From the NCBI GenBank assembly GCA_003023195.1, contig PXRX01000038.1, positions 124,001-188,000 of the forward strand: a DNA stretch of 64,000 nucleotides. Direction: 5' to 3'. Source of the DNA: Halobacteriales archaeon QS_8_69_26 (GTDB taxonomy: Archaea > Halobacteriota > Halobacteria > Halobacteriales > SW-7-71-33). The notes below the pieces were generated by a model. The model searched no databases and was not told where the DNA came from. It saw only the letters and a list, made by a program, of their open reading frames with translations. The translations under genes and the position numbers were made by a program. Below, one piece after another: positions 33,295 to 42,777 of this stretch (position 1 is the first letter of the stretch; each line of letters starts with the position of its first letter).

Positions 33295-33903
33295 ATGGGG
33301 CTGTACGACCGCTACCTCGCGCTCCGGATACGGCGGACCGAGATTGACCCGCCCGCCCACGTCGCACTCGTGATAACCGAGCGCGACCTGTTGCGACGCG
33401 GAGCCTACGAGACGCTCTCGGAGTTCTTCGAGTGGGCCTTCGAGTTCGGGGCCGAACGCGTGACCGTCTACGTGGGTGTCCTCGACGAGGAGGCCGTCCC
33501 GACCCTCAAGCGGGAGATAGAGGACGTCGACGCCCCGCGCGCGGTGGCCGTGCGGGGCCACGGCGACAGCAGGCGGGCCGACGCCCCCATCCAGGTCAGC
33601 ATCGGCCTGGGCGGCAAACACGAGTTCACGTCCGCCGTCCGCTCGCTGGCCGGGGAGGTCCGGGAAGGGGACCTCGACCCCGGGGAGGTCGACGAGTCGG
33701 ACATCGAACGGGAACTCGTCTTCCCGGAGGAACCCGACCTCGTCATCAAGACCGGCGAGGAACGCCTCTCCGACTTCATGATCTGGCAGTCGGTCTACTC
33801 CGAACTCTACTTCACCGACGTGAACTGGCAGGACTTCCGGCTCCGTGACTACCTGCGGGCGATCCGCGAGTACGAGAACCGGCAGCGCCGGTTCGGTCGA
33901 TAG
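33295..33903 (+). CDS. UppS-like paralogue (cis-prenyltransferase family)
   Basis: The 202-residue protein resembles undecaprenyl diphosphate synthase but is shorter. It has 'HVALVITERDLLRRGAYETLSEFFEWAFEFGAERVTVYVGV', 'IQVSIGLGGKHEF' (family: 'NIALAYGGR'), 'DLVIKTGEERLSDFMIWQSVYSELYFTDVNWQDFRLRDYLRAIREYENRQRRFG' in outline. The catalytic DGNxR motif, present as 'VIQDGNRR' in the neighbour, is here 'VITERDLL', so it is probably not active alone. It may be a regulatory or heterodimer partner, like NgBR/Nus1 with DHDDS. I used the ATG at 33295; the family region begins there. Confidence 0.78.
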   Translation: MGLYDRYLALRIRRTEIDPPAHVALVITERDLLRRGAYETLSEFFEWAFEFGAERVTVYVGVLDEEAVPTLKREIEDVDAPRAVAVRGHGDSRRADAPIQVSIGLGGKHEFTSAVRSLAGEVREGDLDPGEVDESDIERELVFPEEPDLVIKTGEERLSDFMIWQSVYSELYFTDVNWQDFRLRDYLRAIREYENRQRRFGR

Positions 33904-33914
33904 CCCCCCAAATC

Positions 33915-34385
33915 ATGAACGACACCGAAGTCAGGCGCGCGAGCGTCGAGGACGCCGCGGACCTCGCCGCTGTCTACCGGAGCGCGTACCGCGAGAACCG
34001 GGATCTGGGGTTCCCCGCCAAGGCCGAGTCCGCGACCGGGGAGGAGGTAGCAGGGTGGATCCGCGAGTATCGTGTCTTCGTCGCGACGGTCGATGGTGCG
34101 GTGGTCGGTGGCGTCCGACTCGAGACGCCGGACGACGGCCCGGCGACGGTCGGTCGCCTCGGCGTCCACGAGGACTGGAAGGGAGCGGGGATCGGAACCC
34201 GACTGCTGGACCGCGCGGAGGGGGCCGCCCGGGAGCGGGGCCACGACGAACTCCGGTTGACGACGCCGGAGGAACACCCCTACCTCCCCGGGTTCTACCA
34301 GCGCCGGGGGTACGAGGAGCGGGGCCCGTACCCGCTGGAGTACCGCGACTACGACGAGATGCTCATGGCGAAGCGACTCCGGTAG
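33915..34385 (+). CDS. GNAT family N-acetyltransferase
   Basis: This 156-residue protein has 'VRRASVEDAADLAAVYRSAYREN' at the start, the acetyl-CoA loop 'LGVHEDWKGAGIGTRLLDRAEGAARERG' near 85-110 and the ending 'LPGFYQRRGYEERGPY'. It is a single-domain acetyltransferase of unknown substrate. It starts 11 bp after the UppS-like stop and converges with uppS, one base between the two stop codons. Probably co-transcribed with the UppS paralogue. Confidence 0.87.
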   Translation: MNDTEVRRASVEDAADLAAVYRSAYRENRDLGFPAKAESATGEEVAGWIREYRVFVATVDGAVVGGVRLETPDDGPATVGRLGVHEDWKGAGIGTRLLDRAEGAARERGHDELRLTTPEEHPYLPGFYQRRGYEERGPYPLEYRDYDEMLMAKRLR

Positions 34386-34386
34386 G

Positions 34387-35352
34387 CTAGTCGGCCGCCC
34401 GCCGTTCGCCCTCGTCCTCCGGCGCGGGCGGACGCTCGGACCGCGGCAGGTGCTCGCGGAACCGGCGGACGACCGCCCGGGCCTCGGGGAGGTCGACGCG
34501 TTCGCCCAGGCGGTCGCTGGCTTCCCCCTCGGCCTCGTCGCCCAGCGCCTTCATCAGTGCCAGGGCTCGCTCCGCGCGAGTGCGCCGCCAGGAGTTCTCC
34601 CGGTTCTCCCAGGTCCGGATCCCCCGGAGGAAGTCGGTCTTCGAGAACTCCGGCCAGTAGGGCGCACAGAAGAACGCGGCCGCCTCGTTGCCGTTGGCGT
34701 GCCACGGCAGGAAGTTCGACGTGCGCTCGTCGCCGCCAGTACGAATGATCAGGTCGACGTCCCGGATCGGTCGCCCGTACAGGCAGTCCTCGACGGTCCC
34801 GACGTCGATGTCCTCCGGGTCCAGGCACCCGTCGTCGACGTCCCCTGCGATCGTCCGTGCCGCCGACAGGAGTTCGAACCGTCCGCCGTAGGCCAGTGCG
34901 ATGTTCAGCCGGAACCGGTCGTACCCCTCGGTTCGCTCCTCCGCGTACTCGACGGCCTCGCGCGCTCGCTCCGGGAGACGCTGGACGTCGCCCAGCCCCC
35001 GGATGTTGACCTCGTTCTCGTGGATCTCCTCGGCGTCCGCGAACTCGACGAGCTTCTCCTTCAGGAGGTCGAACAGTCGCTCGCGCTCCGCGGCGGGCCG
35101 GTCGAAGTTCTCCGTCGAGAACGCGTACAGCGTCAGTTCCTCGACCCCGACGTCGTAACACCACTTCAGGAGCTGTTGGGTGGTCTCGGCGCCCTCGACG
35201 TGACCGTCCGTCGGGTCGTCGTGACCTTGCTCGCGGGCGTACCGCCGGTTGCCGTCCTGGATCACCGCCACGTGGGTCGGCGACTCCGAAATCTCCCGCT
35301 CCAGGTGGCGCTCGTACACCGACCGGACGCGCTCCCGGGCCCACGACAGCAT
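34387..35352 (-). CDS. uppS: Undecaprenyl/polyprenyl diphosphate synthase
   Basis: The 321-residue cis-prenyltransferase condenses isopentenyl diphosphate onto an allylic diphosphate to make the long polyprenyl chain used for dolichol-type carriers. Motifs: 'HVAVIQDGNRRYAREQG' (catalytic Asp) near 27-43, 'ELTLYAFSTENFDRP' near 78, 'RLNIALAYGGRFEL' near 153 and 'DLIIRTGGDERTSNFLPWHANGNEAAAFF' near 200, 'EFSKTDFLRGI' for the ending. The C-terminal 50 residues are charged extension. I used the ATG at 35352, just before the conserved region. It fits the glycan genes downstream. Confidence 0.93.
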   Translation of the reverse strand: MLSWARERVRSVYERHLEREISESPTHVAVIQDGNRRYAREQGHDDPTDGHVEGAETTQQLLKWCYDVGVEELTLYAFSTENFDRPAAERERLFDLLKEKLVEFADAEEIHENEVNIRGLGDVQRLPERAREAVEYAEERTEGYDRFRLNIALAYGGRFELLSAARTIAGDVDDGCLDPEDIDVGTVEDCLYGRPIRDVDLIIRTGGDERTSNFLPWHANGNEAAAFFCAPYWPEFSKTDFLRGIRTWENRENSWRRTRAERALALMKALGDEAEGEASDRLGERVDLPEARAVVRRFREHLPRSERPPAPEDEGERRAAD

Positions 35353-35412
35353 CGTACTCCCCCAGACCACCCCCGGCAATATGTGTTTTTTGTCTTTCGT
35401 TTCTCGGAGGGA

Positions 35413-36771
35413 TCAAGTCGACCGATCCACAGAACTCGCCGAAAGATCGGGGCACCAGAGGATCCGTCGGTACTCGTCGGCGACGCGTTCGGCGACGGCC
35501 GGCCAGGCGTACTCGCGTTCGACGCGGCGCCGGGCCCGGCGACCCAATCCGTCCCGGCGCTCCGGGTCCTCGAGCAGTTCCCCGACGGCAGCCGCGACCC
35601 GTTCGGGCGCCCTGGGCGGGACCAGGACACCGGCCGAGACCTCCTCACCACCGGTTCCGCCGGCAGTCCCGTCGGCGCCGGGGGCGCCGAGCTGGTCGGG
35701 GATCCCGCCCACAGCGGACGCGACGACGGGGGTTCCCGCCGCCATCGCCTCCAGCACCGACAGGGGGAACACGTCGGTCCGGGTCGGGAAGACGAACACG
35801 TCGGCCCGGCGGTACAGGTCCAGGAGCGTCGCCCGGTCCACGTACCCCGCGTAGGCGACCCCCTCTTCACTCCGGAGTCGGTCCGCGTACCCGCTCCGGT
35901 CCCGGCCGGCGACCACGAGACGGACGCCGCCCTCGAGGAGCCGGTGCGCCGCCAACAGGTCGTCTATCCCCTTGCTCTCGACGAGGTCGCCCGCGAAGAA
36001 CAGGAGGTGGTCCGAGGGATCGATCCCGAGCCGTTCCTCGACCCGCTCCCCCGCGGCCTCGTCCGGCGGGATCGGGTCGGCCCCGTTCGGGACCACGGTG
36101 ACCGACTGGCCGGGGAGCCGTCGGTGGATCCGGTCGCGGTCGGTCGCCGAGAGCGCGAACAGGTGCTCCGCGCCGCGCAGTACCCGCCAGTACGGGCCGA
36201 GGACCCCCCGTTCGAAGGCGGTCCGTGTCGGTCGGGACATCCCCATCGCCGCCGGCAGATCCGGGAGTTTGCCGACGCCGTGAGTCGTGACGACGTAGGG
36301 GACGCCGGCGCGCCGGGCGGCGACCGCGAGCGACGCCAGCCCCGCGATTGGGTGAGGGTTGTGCAGGTGGACGAGGTCGTACTCCGCGAGTGGCCGCGGC
36401 GTCTCCGCCCGCGTCCATACCAGGGCGTTCGCGTAGTTGCCGTCGAAGTCGACAACGCGGTTGGCGGCGTCGCGGAGTGCCGTCCGGGAAGGAAGCGGGT
36501 GAACCTCGTGGTCGAGGGCGAGTTCCGCGACCAGTTCTCCGTCCGCCTCGCCCCGCATCTTGGCGTTGTCGACCGCGATGGGAGTAGGATCCGAACCCGA
36601 GGGGTCGGAGGAGGGCTCTTCGTCCCCGAGGTCCGCGAGGGCGTCCCCGAGGCGGAGACCCGCACGGATCGCGCCCCCGCGGGCCTCGGGTGTGGCGACG
36701 ACGGCGTTGAGGACCCGGATCCGGCCCCCGTCCCCGGTAGCCTCCGGCCGGTCCGGGGCGTCAATCGACAT
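35413..36771 (-). CDS. Glycosyltransferase family 4
   Basis: The product has 452 residues. The N-terminal domain contains 'RVLNAVVATPEARGGAIRAGLRLGDALADLG', 'YDLVHLHNPHPIAGLASL' and 'YVVTTHGVGKLPDLP'. The C-terminal donor domain carries 'VPNGADPIPPDEAAGER', 'LLFFAGDLVESKGIDDLLAAHRLLEGGVRLVVAG' and the E-x7-E region 'RTDVFPLSVLEAMAAGTPVVASAVGGIPDQL'. This is the GT4 retaining nucleotide-sugar-dependent pattern. A Gly/Thr-rich insertion (near 345-365) follows. Its start overlaps the end of the sulfatase-like gene upstream by 11 bp, so both are translated from one message. Confidence 0.9.
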   Translation of the reverse strand: MSIDAPDRPEATGDGGRIRVLNAVVATPEARGGAIRAGLRLGDALADLGDEEPSSDPSGSDPTPIAVDNAKMRGEADGELVAELALDHEVHPLPSRTALRDAANRVVDFDGNYANALVWTRAETPRPLAEYDLVHLHNPHPIAGLASLAVAARRAGVPYVVTTHGVGKLPDLPAAMGMSRPTRTAFERGVLGPYWRVLRGAEHLFALSATDRDRIHRRLPGQSVTVVPNGADPIPPDEAAGERVEERLGIDPSDHLLFFAGDLVESKGIDDLLAAHRLLEGGVRLVVAGRDRSGYADRLRSEEGVAYAGYVDRATLLDLYRRADVFVFPTRTDVFPLSVLEAMAAGTPVVASAVGGIPDQLGAPGADGTAGGTGGEEVSAGVLVPPRAPERVAAAVGELLEDPERRDGLGRRARRRVEREYAWPAVAERVADEYRRILWCPDLSASSVDRST

Positions 36772-38287
36772 AACCCAGGCGCCGGAGCTGTTCCTCGGTC
36801 TCGCGGTCCCCTCCATCGCTCACGTCCTGCCGTGACGAGAGCCGGTCGCGGATCCCTGCACAGTTCGTCCGCCACTCCTGCAGACGCTCCCGGAACTCGG
36901 ACGCCGTCTCCGGACGGTCGCCCGTCAGGTTCTCGGTCTCGCCCGGATCCGCGTCGAGGTCGAACAGGTACTCGTCCTCGTCGTGGCGGTACCGCCGGAG
37001 GTAGTAGAGCGGGTGCCTGAGGAGGTCGGTCACCATCCCGCGGGTAACGAGCCGACGGGCCAGTTCCAGGTACGTCCCGGGTCCGCCGTCCGGCCCCTCG
37101 ACGGCCATGTACTTCCAGCGGTCGGTCCGTACCCCGTAGAACACGGGGTAGGAGTCCCGGAGTCGCGTCTCCGAGTAGACCGGTGCCGAGGATCCCTCGG
37201 GACCGAACGGCGGGAGCGGCCTGCCCTGGACTGGACCGTCGCGAGATCCGGGGTCGGCCCCCGCCGCGGCGAGGAGCGTCGGTGCCAGGTCGACGAGCGA
37301 GGTCACCTCGTCGACGACCACCGGGGGATCGACCCCGTCAGTCCCCGGAAGCAACCCGGCCGACGTCTCCGGGGTCTCGTCCCGGCGGTCCCGGATCCCG
37401 TCTCGTCCATCCCCTGCGGTCGCCGGAGCCACGACCAGGGGGACGCGCATCAACTCGTCGTAGGGGAGGTGGCCGTGAGTCAGGCGGCCGTGCTCCCGGA
37501 AGGCGTCGCCGTGGTCCCCGAGGACGACCAGGAGCGTGTCCCGGCCCAGGTTACGGTCGTCGAGACCCTCGACCAGTCGACGGATCTGGTCGTCGACGTA
37601 GCGAACCTCGCCGTCGTAGAGCGACCGCAGGTGGGCGAGGTCCGCGTCGTCGTTCACCTCGGGGAGCGTCTCGCGACGCCCGTCAACCGGGCCGTCGTAG
37701 TCCGGGTCGACGTACTCGCGGTAGCCATCGGGCGGGTCGTACGGGACGTGGGGATCGATGGCCCAGCACAGCGCGAAGAAGGGGTCGTCGGGGTGGGCCT
37801 CGCGGCCGTCGAGCCACGACAGGAGGCGGTCGGTGACGTCCGCGGCCCGCGGAAGTGCGACCTCCTCGACCGACTCTTGGTCGAGTTCCTCGGCGTCCGC
37901 GTCGCGGGTCTCCCGCCGCTCGACGACCGCCGGATCCCGGTACAGGTCGTGGAACGCGTCGAACCCCCGGTCGAAGCCGACGGCGGTGGAGACGTTGCCC
38001 ATCGCGGAGACGCCGACTGCGTCGTGGCCCCGGTTCGCGAACGCCGTCGCGACCGACGGCCCCTCGAACCCGTCGTCGCGGGTCACCACACCGTGTGCTG
38101 GCGGGTACAGACCGGTGAGGATGGAGGCCGCCACCGGCCTGGTCCACGTCGACGGGGAGAAGCACCGCTCGTACCTGACGCCGTTCGCGGCGAGATGGTC
38201 GATAGCGGGGGTGGTGTCCCGGTCGTAGCCGTAGCACGAGAGGGCGTCCGCACGGAGTGCGTCGACCACGTAGACCAGGACGTTCAC
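36761..38287 (-). CDS. Sulfatase-like alkaline-phosphatase-superfamily enzyme (Thr nucleophile)
   Basis: The 508-residue protein starts 'NVLVYVVDALRADALSCYGYDRDTTPAIDHLA', the sulfatase-family opening with the first metal Asp. The nucleophile position aligned ten residues before 'LTG' ('TRPVAASILTGLYPPAHG') is Thr, not the Cys/Ser of the C/SxPxR formylglycine motif. The second metal site 'VVLGDHGDAFREHG' is intact. So it resembles superfamily phosphotransferases/phosphodiesterases as much as true sulfatases. The GTG at 38287 is the start. It is co-transcribed with the GT4 gene and diverges from the next GT4. Confidence 0.82.
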   Translation of the reverse strand: MNVLVYVVDALRADALSCYGYDRDTTPAIDHLAANGVRYERCFSPSTWTRPVAASILTGLYPPAHGVVTRDDGFEGPSVATAFANRGHDAVGVSAMGNVSTAVGFDRGFDAFHDLYRDPAVVERRETRDADAEELDQESVEEVALPRAADVTDRLLSWLDGREAHPDDPFFALCWAIDPHVPYDPPDGYREYVDPDYDGPVDGRRETLPEVNDDADLAHLRSLYDGEVRYVDDQIRRLVEGLDDRNLGRDTLLVVLGDHGDAFREHGRLTHGHLPYDELMRVPLVVAPATAGDGRDGIRDRRDETPETSAGLLPGTDGVDPPVVVDEVTSLVDLAPTLLAAAGADPGSRDGPVQGRPLPPFGPEGSSAPVYSETRLRDSYPVFYGVRTDRWKYMAVEGPDGGPGTYLELARRLVTRGMVTDLLRHPLYYLRRYRHDEDEYLFDLDADPGETENLTGDRPETASEFRERLQEWRTNCAGIRDRLSSRQDVSDGGDRETEEQLRRLGYVD

Positions 38288-38355
38288 GGGCGGAACCTGT
38301 CGAGGGGTGCAATTGAGTGTTGTGGTCGGACCGCCACCGCCGGGACGCCGCGGCG

Positions 38356-38362
38356 TATTTAA
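38356..38362 (+). promoter_or_regulatory. TATA box of the second glycosyltransferase
   Basis: TATTTAA lies about 30 bp before the GTG at 38389. It supports that GTG as a leaderless start rather than the ATG at 38317, which lies upstream of the box. Confidence 0.55.
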
Positions 38363-38388
38363 CTGTGGACCCCGGGAGTCGGAGTGAC

Positions 38389-39585
38389 GTGAGGATCGTC
38401 CACGTTCAGCACCCGTTCGTTCCCGGGATGGGCTACCAGGAGAACCACCTGCCTGCGAAGCAACGCGACCGGGGCCACGAGGTGACGGTCCTCACCAGCG
38501 ACGTCCGACCCGCGAAGTTCGACGGCAAGACCGACGCACCCTTCGATCCCGGGCGCTACGAGTACGGCGGCGTCGCGGTCGAACGGCTCCCGGCACGCTT
38601 CTACGTCGGCGACCTCGACGACGTCCTCCTCCGTGGCCTGGTCGGACGCCTCCGGGAACTGCGCCCCGACGTGGTCCACTCCCACGGCCTGCTCTCGTTC
38701 AAGACCCTGCAGACCTACCGGTACGCACGCGGATCGGACGCGAAACTCTTCGTGGACGTCCACCGCGACAACGACAACTTCCACCTCGACAGTCTCTACA
38801 AGCGCGCCGGACTCGCGGCGTTCAGACACCTGTTCCTCCCTCGCCTCCTCGTGACGGCCGACGGCGTCCTCGCCGTCAATCCCTACGCCCGCGAACTCGT
38901 CCAGGACCGGATCGGCGTCCCGGAGAACCACGTCCAGTATCTCCCCCTCGGGGTTGACCCCGCCTCGTTCGCCCCCGACCCAGAGGTTCGCGAGGCGGCG
39001 AGGGAGCGACTCGGCGTCGACGACTCGACGATCGTGGTCCTGACGGCGGGCCACCTCGAACCCACGAAGGACCTGCCGGAACTCGTCCGCGCGTTCGGTC
39101 GGGTTGGCGAGGCCGTCGACCCGGAACTCCGCCTCGTGGTCGTCGGCGACGGTCCCGGGGAGTACCTGGACCGGGTCCGCCGGGAGGTGGAGTCGGTCGG
39201 CCACGGGGAGGCGGTCGACTTCCCCGGGTTCGTCGACCACGACGAACTCGCGGACCTCTTCAACGCCGCGGACGTCGGCGTCTGGCCCGGAAAACTCGGT
39301 ATCGCCGCCGCGGAGGGCATTTCGACCGGTCTCCCCATCGTCGTTCCGGAGACGCCGGCGACCGACTTCCTCGTGGCGGGGGACAACGGGATCCGGTTCC
39401 CCAGGGGGGACGAGGGGGCGCTGGCGGACGCGATCCGTCGATACGTCGAGGACCCCGACCTCCGGGCCGACCACAGCAGGCGGGGTCGGGACCTGGCGGA
39501 GTCGGTACTCTCCTGGGACGCGATCGCGGACCGGAGTCTGGCGATCTACAGGGGGGAACGCCCACCCAAGGTCGGCGGTGAGTAG
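38389..39585 (+). CDS. Glycosyltransferase family 4
   Basis: The product has 398 residues. It opens with 'RIVHVQHPFVPGMGYQENHLPAKQRDRGHEVTVLTSD' (acceptor domain, GT4 MraW-like layout). 'DVVHSHGLLSFKTLQTYRYARG' and 'KLFVDVHRDNDNFH' follow. The donor domain has 'QYLPLGVDPASFAPD', 'IVVLTAGHLEPTKDLPELVRAFGRV', 'LRLVVVGDGPGEYLDRV' and 'GVWPGKLGIAAAEGISTGLPIVVPETPATDFLVAG'. The GTG at 38389 is chosen because the TATA box leaves no room for a start further upstream. Confidence 0.9.
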   Translation: MRIVHVQHPFVPGMGYQENHLPAKQRDRGHEVTVLTSDVRPAKFDGKTDAPFDPGRYEYGGVAVERLPARFYVGDLDDVLLRGLVGRLRELRPDVVHSHGLLSFKTLQTYRYARGSDAKLFVDVHRDNDNFHLDSLYKRAGLAAFRHLFLPRLLVTADGVLAVNPYARELVQDRIGVPENHVQYLPLGVDPASFAPDPEVREAARERLGVDDSTIVVLTAGHLEPTKDLPELVRAFGRVGEAVDPELRLVVVGDGPGEYLDRVRREVESVGHGEAVDFPGFVDHDELADLFNAADVGVWPGKLGIAAAEGISTGLPIVVPETPATDFLVAGDNGIRFPRGDEGALADAIRRYVEDPDLRADHSRRGRDLAESVLSWDAIADRSLAIYRGERPPKVGGE

Positions 39586-39648
39586 GTTGAGGAAGGCCGT
39601 TCCCGCTGACCGGTCGAGTTATAACCCGATCGACCGTACTCGTGACCG

Positions 39649-41044
39649 GTGTCAGTCCCGAACGTTCTGTTGATCGTTCTCGACAGCGTCCGTGCCCGCA
39701 ACACGAGTCTCCACGGCCACGTCAACGAAACCACGCCGAGACTGAGCGAACTGTCCCGACGTTCGACCACGTACCTCCAGGCGAGGTCGCCGGGAATCCA
39801 CACTGTCGCGAGCCACGTGAGCATGTTCACGGGGTACGAGGTGGAGGAGCACGGACTCACCGAGCACGAGAGCCGACTGGATCCCGACGAAACCATCTGG
39901 CGTGAACTCGCCTCTGAGTACGGCCACGAAACGGACTGTTTACGCCGAACTACGTGCTGACGGAATCGTCTAACCTCGATGAGCTGTTCGACACCGTCGT
40001 GCGGGACTCGCGGAAAGTATTCGAGGACGCCATCGGACCGGTCGACGTAACCGTCGACGGCCCACTCGACTATCTGCGATCTTGTTTGTCGAGCGATTAC
40101 CCGGGCCGTGCGCTCGCGAACGGTGCCCAGTACCGGTTCACGTCACCCGAAAGTCGGGCGGGTCGGTACGCGGATGCCTTCCTTTCGTGGGTCGATAGAC
40201 GGGAGAGGCCGTGGGCGGCCTGTCTCAATCTCATGGACGCACACTACCCCTATACACCCGACAGCGCCCACGACAGATGGGGCGACAGTCGACTGCGGAA
40301 ACTCAATGCGGACCTCGCATGGGGATCGATGGCCGAGGAGTTCCTGGGTGATCGGCCCTGGTGGCAACTCCGGGCCATCGAAGCCCTAGACGACGGCGGG
40401 ATCCACCAGGCCGACGCCGCAGTCGGACGGATCGTCGAGGAACTCGACCATGGTGGTACCTTCGACGACACGCTCGTCGTCGTCACCAGCGACCACGGTG
40501 AGGGGTTCGGCGAGCGAAGCCGTCTGGAACCCGGCGTACGTATCGTCCACCACAACTGGGGGATTCACGAAGTCCTGACCCACGTTCCACTGGTCGTGAA
40601 CTACCCCGGCGAGACGGAGTCACGGTCCGAGCCGGGGTTGGCCACCCTGAAGAACTTCCCGGCGGCAGTGAGGAACGCGGTCCAGGGTACTTGGAGCGGC
40701 GACGAGTTCCTCGCGAACGACCGTGTACTTGCCTCCACGCGGCGAGTAAGCGACCACGACGCGTTCCCCGACGCGGTCGAGGACCGATCGCGGTATCGCG
40801 GCCCCTGGCGGGCCGTCTACGAGACAACCGACGACGGCCCGATAAAGCGGGTCAAGGGCCGGGAAGAACCGCGGGCGTCCGGATAGTAGACGCACAGACG
40901 TCGTACCGCGTCGAAGAGAACGACCCCGACGAGGTTCGAATGGTCTACGACTCTCTCGAGCCGGTCGAGGTGTCGGACCCCGGTGCCGACGACATCGACG
41001 AAACGACGGAACGTCACCTCCGGGAACTCGGCTACCTCCGCTGA
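39649..41044 (+). pseudogene. Sulfatase-like gene split by two one-base frameshifts
   Basis: Three frames in a row are family-like: 39649-39960 ('VPNVLLIVLDSVRARNTSLHGHVNETTP', 'TVASHVSMFTGYEVEEHG'), 39954-40886 ('PWAACLNLMDAHYPYTPD', 'VVVTSDHGEGFGERSRL') and 40871-41044 (ending 'ETTERHLRELGYLR'). Adding one base near 39935 and one near 40865 joins them into 465 residues, almost exactly the length of the intact sulfatase-like gene just downstream (469). The nucleophile position is Thr (in 'HTVASHVSMFTG'). The start is GTG at 39649, 25-30 bp after a GTTATAAC box. It may be a true pseudogene or an indel artefact. Confidence 0.75.
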
Positions 41045-41088
41045 GTGTCCAGAACGACCCGAGGGCGGCAATTCGCCGAACGTTACCC

Positions 41089-41096
41089 TTATATCT
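41089..41096 (+). promoter_or_regulatory. TATA box of the third sulfatase-like gene
   Basis: TTATATCT is centred about 27 bp before the ATG at 41119, consistent with a leaderless message. Confidence 0.5.
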
Positions 41097-41118
41097 TCCC
41101 GAATCGTCGATAGGTACG

Positions 41119-42528
41119 ATGGCCGAGCGCCCGAACGTCGTCTGGCTCACCGTCGATAGCGTCCGGGCCGACCGGACGACGGTCGGGGGACACGTGCGGG
41201 ACACCACTCCGAACCTCGAGCGCATCGCCGATGACGACCGGGGAACAAACTTCTCGGCGTGTTTCGCGCCCGGTATCTGGTCTCCCGCGACGACGGCATC
41301 CGTTCTCACCGGAACGTATCCGTCCCACCACGGTCTCGGGGGCCGAAACGAGGTACTCCCTCCCGAACTCACCACCGTCCCCGAACTCCTGTCGGCAGAA
41401 GGCTACCGGACGGCCGGGGTCTCGGCAAACCCCTGGTTCAACGGATCGACGGGTCTGGACAGGGGATTCGACCGGTTCGAACACCTCACGAAAGAGAACA
41501 TCTGGTCGGTCGGTCTCGGTACACTCCTGCGGTTCTTCCTGGGTGCCCGGCGGTACTCCGCTGGCTACACTACCGATACCTCGATCCACCGTACCGAGTT
41601 CCTGGTCAATGGACTGGCGAAGCGGTGGTTGCAGTCCTTCGAAGAGTCAGAAGAACCGTTCTTCCTCTACCTCCACACGAAGGGTGCTCACAACCCCTAC
41701 TACCCACCCGACGAGCACGTGGATGCGTTCGTCGACGAACTGGAGACGACGGGGGCAGAAGCCCGCCAAGTCGCACTGGAGGTACAGGACAACGCCCTAG
41801 AAGGTATCGCCGAGGGACTGGACACTGAACGAGAAGCCGAACGCTACCACACCTACCGGCTCGTCTACGACTCGCTCCTTCGGCACGTCGACGCCCACGT
41901 CGGCGACCTGTTCGAGTACGTTCAGTCGTTGGATCTCGGCAACACGGTCTTCGTCGTCACCTCCGACCACGGGGACCTCCTCGGCGAACGGGGACTCCTC
42001 TCACACCGCCTCGCGGTCTGTGATCCGCTGATTCACGTTCCGATGGTCGTTCACGGCCTCGATACCAACCTCGCCGCCGACCCCGACGACGTCATCGGTC
42101 ACGTCGACCTGATGCAGACCCTGTTGAACGTCGCCGGCGCGAACACCGACGGGTTCCAGGGCGTCGACCTTCGGTCAGAAACGAGAGGGTTCGCCATTGC
42201 CCAGCGAAGCCGCGAGTACGGACAGAAGTCGATAGACCGCATCAGGGACCGGAACCCCGACTTCGACGTGAGCGAGTACCACACCGGTGCAGTCACCGCA
42301 CTCCGGACCCAGGAGTACCTCTACTCACGCAGCGACGACCTCCAGCGTCTGGTCCGCATCCCTGGCGTCGGTGAGAACGTTGTCGAGAACAACCCCGAGG
42401 TCGCCGAGGAACTACGAACGCTGCTGGAAGAGACCGTCGACTCCTTCGCGGACCCCGTGCACTCATCCAGGGACGCGGAACGATCTGATGCCGTCGAGGA
42501 GCAACTCTCCGACCTGGGATACGTCTGA
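41119..42528 (+). CDS. Sulfatase-like alkaline-phosphatase-superfamily enzyme (Ser nucleophile)
   Basis: This intact 469-residue protein opens 'RPNVVWLTVDSVRADRTTVGGHVRDTTPNLE'. The nucleophile position in 'WSPATTASVLTGTYPSHHG' is Ser, not Cys, and no PxR follows. The second metal motif 'VVTSDHGDLLGERGLLSHRLAV' is present, and 'HTKGAHNPYYPPDEHV' gives the usual active-site His region. The protein ends 'AVEEQLSDLGYV', like others of this haloarchaeal group. No signal peptide is seen, so a cytosolic role on a glycan or lipid-linked precursor is most likely. It is tandem with the frameshifted paralogue upstream. Confidence 0.85.
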   Translation: MAERPNVVWLTVDSVRADRTTVGGHVRDTTPNLERIADDDRGTNFSACFAPGIWSPATTASVLTGTYPSHHGLGGRNEVLPPELTTVPELLSAEGYRTAGVSANPWFNGSTGLDRGFDRFEHLTKENIWSVGLGTLLRFFLGARRYSAGYTTDTSIHRTEFLVNGLAKRWLQSFEESEEPFFLYLHTKGAHNPYYPPDEHVDAFVDELETTGAEARQVALEVQDNALEGIAEGLDTEREAERYHTYRLVYDSLLRHVDAHVGDLFEYVQSLDLGNTVFVVTSDHGDLLGERGLLSHRLAVCDPLIHVPMVVHGLDTNLAADPDDVIGHVDLMQTLLNVAGANTDGFQGVDLRSETRGFAIAQRSREYGQKSIDRIRDRNPDFDVSEYHTGAVTALRTQEYLYSRSDDLQRLVRIPGVGENVVENNPEVAEELRTLLEETVDSFADPVHSSRDAERSDAVEEQLSDLGYV

Positions 42529-42777
42529 GACGGCTACGCCGTCAACGGTCTCCGTGTCAACCGAGCGAGTGACGACCTGGAGACGAGAGCGGTACCATCC
42601 CGACGTGCTGCCGGTACGACTCTGTTACTACTCACTTCTTCCATTCCGCGCTCAGTGACCTCCGAATGGCCGGAGGCACGCTGCCCGTATGCCGTTGCTG
42701 ACCTCCCTGGCATCGGTGTCCCGGGTGACGGATCGATACCACGCAGCCGGCGGGATCTCCTTCCGGGTCGGTTACCG

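Noticed and set aside
31452-33347. A 631-codon plus-strand frame across the GNAT and DUF92 genes
   Set aside because: Antisense to two clear genes and full of low-complexity charged sequence.
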